From Lachnospiraceae bacterium (GTDB lineage: Bacteria > Bacillota > Clostridia > Lachnospirales > Lachnospiraceae): a stretch of 37,134 bases of DNA. Shown here in pieces: positions 32,402 through 37,134 of this stretch (its first letter is position 1; each line of letters begins with the position of its first letter). The position numbers were made by a program, and so were the translations under genes. The DNA is taken from the NCBI GenBank assembly GCA_021203205.1, contig JAJQBQ010000009.1:50975-88108 (forward strand), given 5' to 3'. The notes beneath the pieces were generated by a model. It made no database searches and was not told the origin of the DNA. It saw only the letters and a list, made by a program, of their open reading frames with translations.

Positions 32402-33124
32402 ATGGATATGAGAACATGCCCGAAGGGCCATTTCTATGACGGTGATGTGAATGCGACCTGCCCGGTCTGCGAGGCGGAAAAGAGGAGTGCAGGCGCGGGA
32501 TTCATGGGTGAGACAGAGCCGGTGCCGCAGAACGGCGGCGGCGCGGGGATTGGCGTGACACAGCCGGCGCCGGGCGGAAACAGTTTTTCCGACCTGGGAG
32601 AAACGCAGGCAGTGATAAATGCTTTTCGCACGCCGACGGACTCTGCGGGCGGGGAAACCATGCCGCCAACCACTCCGTTTACCGCGAATGCGGGAAATGG
32701 AGGTTTTGGCGGCCGGAACCAGGGAGTAGACAGCTACAGCGGAGAGACCATGCCGGTAACCCCGGGTCAGATTCTGGGCTTTACTCCGGTGGTAGGCTGG
32801 CTGGTTTGCATTGACGGCCCGGACAAGGGGCACGACTACCGCATTCATACGGGCTACAACCAGATCGGGCGCGCGGAACACATGGATATCTGCATTCGCG
32901 GCGACCAGAAGATCAGCCGCGAAAAGCATGCACTGATTGCCTATGACGATGAGGAAAAGGTCTTCTTCTTCGGCCCGTCTGAGGGGAAGAATATCGTGCG
33001 CGTAAACGGGCGCATGGTGATGGTGCCGACGGAGCTGCACCGGGGCGATATTCTGACGATCGGGACATCCAGGCTGATTTTCGTGCCGCTCTGCGATGAG
33101 AATTTTGACTGGAGCAAGTGCTGA
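32402..33124 (+). CDS. Soluble zinc-knuckle FHA protein with repeated GET motifs
   Basis: This 240-residue cytoplasmic protein begins with a likely zinc knuckle, CPKGH and CPVC (C6, H10, C20, C23). A Gly/Pro-rich linker follows with four GETxxx motifs: GETEPV, GETQAV, GETMPP and GETMPV (threonines 38, 68, 86 and 116). The C-terminal FHA domain (about 133-235) has R157 in IGRAEH and S172 in ISREKHAL, so phosphothreonine binding is plausible. GarA-type FHA regulators in Actinobacteria carry a phosphorylated Thr ahead of the FHA domain in the same arrangement. Here that is inference. The start has AAAGGAGG. The kinase gene follows after 163 bases, which hold a weak hairpin (GCGAA/TTCGC at 33189-33211). 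Confidence 0.82.
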   Translation: MDMRTCPKGHFYDGDVNATCPVCEAEKRSAGAGFMGETEPVPQNGGGAGIGVTQPAPGGNSFSDLGETQAVINAFRTPTDSAGGETMPPTTPFTANAGNGGFGGRNQGVDSYSGETMPVTPGQILGFTPVVGWLVCIDGPDKGHDYRIHTGYNQIGRAEHMDICIRGDQKISREKHALIAYDDEEKVFFFGPSEGKNIVRVNGRMVMVPTELHRGDILTIGTSRLIFVPLCDENFDWSKC

Positions 33125-33287
33125 TCCGGGAAATGAGAGACATCTTCGGGAAATATAACTTTTTCATGAGTTCACGGTCGAAGTTTTTGCGAATGCCAAG
33201 GTTTGCTTCGCGAACTTCAGAGGCACGGGAATAATACTGAGAGCCATCACCGGATAACAGGCGCGAAAAAAGGGGGCGGGTTTCCTC

Positions 33288-34928
33288 ATGGATATCGGAA
33301 AAATATGTACAAACTGTCTGCAGGAAACGGTGGAGAACGGTGTCTGCACTTCCTGCGGGAAACGAATTGAGGAACGTCCGCCCCGGCAGATGAATGCTCT
33401 GCCGGACGGGTATGTTCTGCACAACCAGTATGTGCTCGGCCGCATCATAGGCAAGGGCGGCTTCGGCATCACGTACCTCGCGCGGGACATCTGGCAGGGA
33501 CGCCGCGTGATCGTGAAGGAACTGTATCCGCACAATGATGTGCAGCGGAATGCTGCGGGAACGGTTGTGGTTCCGCTGCCCGGGCAGGAGGCCTTCTTTG
33601 CGAAATGCAGGCAGAGGTTTCGCCAGGAAGCGCAGGTTCTGGAGAGCTTCCGGGCAGAACCGGATATCGTGGATGTCTACGAGACCATCACGGAAAACAA
33701 CACAGAATACTATTCCATGGAATATCTTTCAGGGTGGGACTTAAGAACGCTGGCCCTGCAGAAAGGCAGAGTCGGCTGGAACGAACTTTCCGAATATGTA
33801 AAAAGCATCTTAAGAACACTGAATATCCTTCATTCAAAAAATCTGATTCACCGGGATATCAGCCCGGACAATATCTTTCTGGTCAGCAACACGCAGGCGA
33901 AGCTGATCGATTTCGGCTCCGTGCGCTGCTTTACGGACGGACAGGGGCTTACCGCCATCCTGAAGCAGGTGTACGCTCCGGTAGAACAGTATTTTACCGA
34001 CGGGCATCAGGGACCGTGGACAGATATTTACGCGCTGTCGGCAACGCTCTACCATGTTATGACGGGAACGAAGCCGCCGCAGGCACCGTCCAGAGTAGGG
34101 CAGAACGGGCCGGACCCGCTCGTGCCGGTCAGCAGGCTCTGCCCGAATCTGCCGCCGCATGTGGCCGGGGCGATCATGAAGGGAATGGCCGTGCGGGATA
34201 CGAACCGCTTTCAGAGCGCGCGGGAGATGGCGGCGGCACTGTACCCGGGCGAAGATATTTTTAACAGAAACACGGGAAAGACCGGCGGAGGTTATGCGGG
34301 AGGACATGTACCGGGCGGAGAATCCGGAACAGGCGGGCTGTATCGTGGCGGACAGAATTCTGCTGACGGAACATATACCGGGGGTGTGAACAGCGGCGGT
34401 CGGGGCACGGGCGCGGGGATAAATAACAGCGGCGGCCAAAATTCCGGCGGAGGGATAACCCCCGGCAAAGTAAATGATGGCAGAACCGGTGTCGGAGGTC
34501 AGAATTCCGGCGGTTCGGGAACCGGTGCTTTGAACCCGGTTCGGGTCAGCACGGGAACCGGCGCAAAGAAAGGATTTTTCGAGGGGCTCGCAGATTTCTT
34601 CCGAATGCTGTTCGGCCGCAGGAAGGTAACGCGTATGCTCCGCTGTGTGGGCGGCGTGTATCAGGGCGCGGTACTTGAAATCGCCGAGGAGACAGGGGCA
34701 ACAATCGGCAGAAGCCCGGCCTGCAGTCTCAGCTATCCGCAGGATTCAAAGGGAATCAGCCGCACGCAGCTAAATCTGCGCTGTGAAAAGGGCGGAAATT
34801 TGCTGGTTATGGATGAATCGACCTACGGGACGGTGCTGAACGGCGGGAAAATGGTGCCGAAAAACTGGTACCGGCTTGACAGCGGGGCCGTTCTGAACTT
34901 CGCGGGCGAGACCTGGCAGGCGGAGTAG
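33288..34928 (+). CDS. Zinc-ribbon Ser/Thr kinase fused to an FHA domain
   Basis: This 546-residue soluble kinase starts with a four-cysteine zinc ribbon (C7, C10, C20, C23). The kinase domain (about 48-320) is canonical: glycine loop IGKGGFGITYLA, lysine K77 in IVKEL, HRDISPDN (D190) and DFG (208-210), with APVEQY in place of APE. A Gly/Ser/Asn/Thr-rich linker of about 110 residues joins a C-terminal FHA domain (about 449-546). That domain keeps IGRSP, but the usual SxxH is SRTQ, and GTVLNGG follows. No membrane helix is seen, unlike the HLD/DYN kinase on the other arm. The ribosome site is a G-rich AGGGGGCGGG somewhat distant from ATG 33288. It probably phosphorylates the neighbouring GET-motif FHA protein, which is inference. 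Confidence 0.9.
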   Translation: MDIGKICTNCLQETVENGVCTSCGKRIEERPPRQMNALPDGYVLHNQYVLGRIIGKGGFGITYLARDIWQGRRVIVKELYPHNDVQRNAAGTVVVPLPGQEAFFAKCRQRFRQEAQVLESFRAEPDIVDVYETITENNTEYYSMEYLSGWDLRTLALQKGRVGWNELSEYVKSILRTLNILHSKNLIHRDISPDNIFLVSNTQAKLIDFGSVRCFTDGQGLTAILKQVYAPVEQYFTDGHQGPWTDIYALSATLYHVMTGTKPPQAPSRVGQNGPDPLVPVSRLCPNLPPHVAGAIMKGMAVRDTNRFQSAREMAAALYPGEDIFNRNTGKTGGGYAGGHVPGGESGTGGLYRGGQNSADGTYTGGVNSGGRGTGAGINNSGGQNSGGGITPGKVNDGRTGVGGQNSGGSGTGALNPVRVSTGTGAKKGFFEGLADFFRMLFGRRKVTRMLRCVGGVYQGAVLEIAEETGATIGRSPACSLSYPQDSKGISRTQLNLRCEKGGNLLVMDESTYGTVLNGGKMVPKNWYRLDSGAVLNFAGETWQAE

Positions 34929-34936
34929 GCGCATAA

Positions 34937-35070
34937 GATGACACCAGGGGACAGAAAGGTCTGAAAAGAATGACTTTTTCGAAGCAAAATGTCGCCGGGT
35001 TCCGCAAAGAGGAACTCGTGTGCTTACACGCTGATCCCGGAGCAATCCGTGGCGGCATGAATTTTGACCC
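34937..35070 (+). repeat. Dispersed intergenic repeat, copy B
   Basis: It begins GATGACACCAGGGGACAG and ends CAATCCGTGGCGGCATGA then ATTTTGACCC. The ends match copy A, while the middle is longer and includes hairpins GTTCC/GGAAC (34999-35015) and CGTGT/ACACG (about 35017-35030). It fills the 184-base gap between the kinase and VWA genes, oriented with them. It resembles REP-like palindromic elements of Firmicutes. Confidence 0.6.
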
Positions 35071-35112
35071 AAACACCAAAAGAAGGGATTATGTGCGTAA
35101 AAGAGGTGGAAG

Positions 35113-36747
35113 ATGAAAAAGAAAATCAGCGTCTTTATGGCGTTTCTGCTTATATGGAGCATGACGGTGATGCCGGCGATTGCGGCGGATAATCAGGATT
35201 TTATCAACAGCTATTATCAGGAAAATGATTCCGAACTGAACATGGTCTGCTCCCTGCCGGACGCGGCGCAGGACGGTACGTTTACGGTGACCGTGGCGGG
35301 GGAAGAGGTTTCGATATCGGATGTTACGACCATCGGCGAAGCCGGAACCGCGAAGACGGTTTACTGTCTGGTTGACATATCCGGCACTATGTCCGCACGC
35401 ATGGACACGGTAAAGGAAGTGCTGCACACGGTGGCGGCGGGGCTTGGCACGGATGACAATATGGTTATCGCGCAGTTTGGAAATGAACTCTCGGAATCCG
35501 CATTCCTAACAGATTCGGAGGAAATTGAGAGCGAGATCAATGCGCTGGCGGCATATCATGAGCAGGATACGAATCTGTATCAGTGTCTCATGAATGCCAT
35601 AGGAACTCTGCAGACGAACCAGTCGGTGAATGATATGGCCTTTATGATCGTCCTGTCCGACGGCATCGATGATCAGACCAGCGGAGCAACGCTGACGGAG
35701 GCCCTGAACACGGTGGCGGCAGCGGATATCCCTGTCTTTACGGTGGCACCGGATCCGGATGCCACAGATGAGGATGAGGTGGAGGGCGCAAAAATTCTCG
35801 GAAGCTTTGCCAGAAGCTCCGCCGGAGGTGTTCATTTCCCGAAATCCGAGGAGGGCAGCAACTCGTACATTTCCATGACCGGGGAAGAAATCGGAACCGA
35901 GATCCTTTCCTATATCCGGACATCGCTTGTCGTGAGCATCGACTTAAGCGAGGTGGCGGCAGCGGATTCCTACACGATTTCCATAACCTACGAGGACGGC
36001 ACAGGGAACGCTTATAAGGACAGCGTACAGCTCGCGTCAACGGATATTACCCTCCCGGAACCGACCACGACCGAGCCTGAGCCAACGGAGGAACCGACCA
36101 CGACCGAGCCCGAACCGACGCAGGAGCCGACCACGACGGCCGAGCCGACTACCACAGAGGAGTCGGATTCCGTTCCCGCCGGAGTATGGATCGGTATCGC
36201 GGCAGCAGTGATTTTGCTGCTGGTGCTGATTCTTGTGATGGCGGCCAGGTCAAAGAAAAAGAAACAGCGGGAAGAAGAGGAGCGCTTAAAGAAAGAACAG
36301 GAAGAAAAGGAAAGAAAAGCGGAGCAGCTGCGAAAGGAACGGGAAGAGAGAGAACGGCAGGAAAAAGAGCGGCAGAAAAGGCTCGCGGAGGAGCAGCGCA
36401 AAAAGCAGGAAGCGTACGCCAGGCTTCCGAAGCTGACTGTGCGGCTTGCCGTCATCGGAAAACGGAATCTCTTTTACACGGCGGAGCTGCCGCAGGATAT
36501 GGAAGTGACCTTCGGAAGCGGTGCGGGCGCGGACTGTGTCCTGTACGCGGAGGATACGGGGCTGATGCCGACGCACTTTAAGATGCTGTGGACCGGAAAG
36601 ACCGTTTACATGTGGAATGCGGAGGCCGGAAATGTAACATCGCACAATGGTGTTGTCATCAATGCGCTGGGGCGCGTGGCAGTGGAATCCGGTGATATTA
36701 TCCGGGCAGGCGGAACGGAATATCGGACTTACTGGGAGGAAAGGTAA
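35113..36747 (+). CDS. Outer VWA domain, membrane helix, coiled coil and degenerate FHA domain
   Basis: This 544-residue protein has a signal peptide (about 1-25) and a von Willebrand A domain (about 80-290) with the metal site DISGT (D88, S90, T92) and LSDGIDD. A Thr/Pro/Glu-rich wall-spanning repeat (EPTTTEPEP units, about 317-350) and a membrane helix (about 358-380) follow. Inside the cell it has a long charged coiled coil (RKEREERERQEKERQ type) and an FHA-like domain (about 438-544). The FHA arginine is replaced (FGSGAG), and the SxxH motif by PTHF, so phosphothreonine binding is doubtful. The start has AGAGGTGG three bases upstream. It ends two bases before the next start, so the two are coupled. 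The topology suggests an outside-in adhesion or envelope sensor. Confidence 0.88.
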   Translation: MKKKISVFMAFLLIWSMTVMPAIAADNQDFINSYYQENDSELNMVCSLPDAAQDGTFTVTVAGEEVSISDVTTIGEAGTAKTVYCLVDISGTMSARMDTVKEVLHTVAAGLGTDDNMVIAQFGNELSESAFLTDSEEIESEINALAAYHEQDTNLYQCLMNAIGTLQTNQSVNDMAFMIVLSDGIDDQTSGATLTEALNTVAAADIPVFTVAPDPDATDEDEVEGAKILGSFARSSAGGVHFPKSEEGSNSYISMTGEEIGTEILSYIRTSLVVSIDLSEVAAADSYTISITYEDGTGNAYKDSVQLASTDITLPEPTTTEPEPTEEPTTTEPEPTQEPTTTAEPTTTEESDSVPAGVWIGIAAAVILLLVLILVMAARSKKKKQREEEERLKKEQEEKERKAEQLRKEREERERQEKERQKRLAEEQRKKQEAYARLPKLTVRLAVIGKRNLFYTAELPQDMEVTFGSGAGADCVLYAEDTGLMPTHFKMLWTGKTVYMWNAEAGNVTSHNGVVINALGRVAVESGDIIRAGGTEYRTYWEER

Positions 36748-36749
36748 AG

Positions 36750-37134
36750 ATGAAAAAATATGTGAGCATCCTCATGGCGCTTCTGGTTCTGTGGAGCGCG
36801 GCAGTGCCGGAAATTCGGGCAGACGCGACGGAAGCCGCTTCTTACGGGGAAACTGTTGTCTATACGGATGAGACGGGGGAAAGCTCTGAAGAGCGCGTGG
36901 AAATCGAAGTGCCGGGACTTCCGGACACGGGTATCATCGGAGATTCCGAGACGGAGGAAGACACATCAGAAGATGATACATCCCTGCCAGGGGAAGACGA
37001 AGATTACACAGACACCACAACGGAAAATCCGGAGGAGGATACCACGGACTCTGACGGGGGATATGTCTTCCCTGTGGAGCCGACGACATCCGGTGAAGAC
37101 CCGACGACGTCCGACGAAGACCCGACGACATCCG
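36750..37134 (+). CDS. Secreted Thr/Glu/Asp-rich protein (3' end cut by the window)
   Basis: Only the first 128 residues are visible. A signal peptide MKKYVSILMALLVLWSAAV ending near EIRADA closely resembles that of the preceding VWA protein. The mature part is acidic and Thr/Ser/Pro-rich, low complexity, with 7-residue EDPTTS(G/D)-type repeats (21-base units) at the window end. It begins two bases after the VWA stop, with GGAGGAAAGG inside the end of that gene. No domain is visible yet. A second VWA-TM-FHA protein or another envelope sensor would fit the pattern. Confidence 0.75.
   Translation, partial: MKKYVSILMALLVLWSAAVPEIRADATEAASYGETVVYTDETGESSEERVEIEVPGLPDTGIIGDSETEEDTSEDDTSLPGEDEDYTDTTTENPEEDTTDSDGGYVFPVEPTTSGEDPTTSDEDPTTS

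Overview
This window comes from a Gram-positive, moderately GC-rich Clostridia genome, most likely Lachnospiraceae-like. The evidence is the RpoC and S12/S7/EF-G/EF-Tu sequences, strong AAGGAGG ribosome binding sites, consensus sigma-A promoters, and C-terminal membrane-anchored wall proteins. The species cannot be named from this sequence alone.

Region 1 (1-14.8 kb) is the rpoC/str region: the 3' part of rpoC, then rpsL, rpsG, fusA and tuf, all on the + strand. Between rpoC and rpsL lies a 5.7-kb gene for a secreted, membrane-anchored GH43-family glycosidase. It has LamG-like and other beta-sandwich regions and about ten Cys/His-containing repeats. It has its own promoter and hairpins on both sides, so it looks like an independent cassette inside an otherwise conserved locus. 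rpsL starts from a perfect TTGACA-17-TATAAT promoter. A 509-base gap with an attenuator-like hairpin separates rpsL from rpsG, and tuf has its own promoter containing an inverted repeat.

Region 2 (14.8-26 kb) is an accessory and housekeeping mixture on the + strand. It holds a zeta-toxin-like kinase with a small putative antitoxin behind a palindrome-containing promoter, ligA, mutY, a 12-base minisatellite, the remnant of a small gene, a YczE-like membrane protein, an iron alcohol dehydrogenase, an aldehyde dehydrogenase, and an AAA-ATPase-like/PD-(D/E)XK protein. RpoC, LigA, MutY and the YczE-like protein all carry hydrophilic low-complexity additions.

Region 3 (26-37.1 kb) is a phospho-signalling island and is the best candidate for a poorly described system. 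Three genes read leftward: an HTH-like regulator, a transmembrane kinase with HLD/DYN motifs in place of HRD/DFG, and a lipoprotein. Five or more genes read rightward: a membrane FHA protein whose outer domain looks like an inactivated trypsin-like protease; a soluble zinc-knuckle FHA protein with four GETxxx threonine motifs; a zinc-ribbon Ser/Thr kinase fused to FHA; a secreted VWA-TM-coiled coil-FHA-like protein; and a second secreted protein cut by the window end. The two arms diverge from overlapping promoters at about 30.63-30.67 kb. Related intergenic repeats (TGACACCAGGG ... TTTTGACCC) lie between the genes. A plausible model, which is inference, is that outer sensor domains report envelope state to cytoplasmic kinases and FHA readers, with the HTH protein giving transcriptional output. 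No PP2C phosphatase is seen inside the window.
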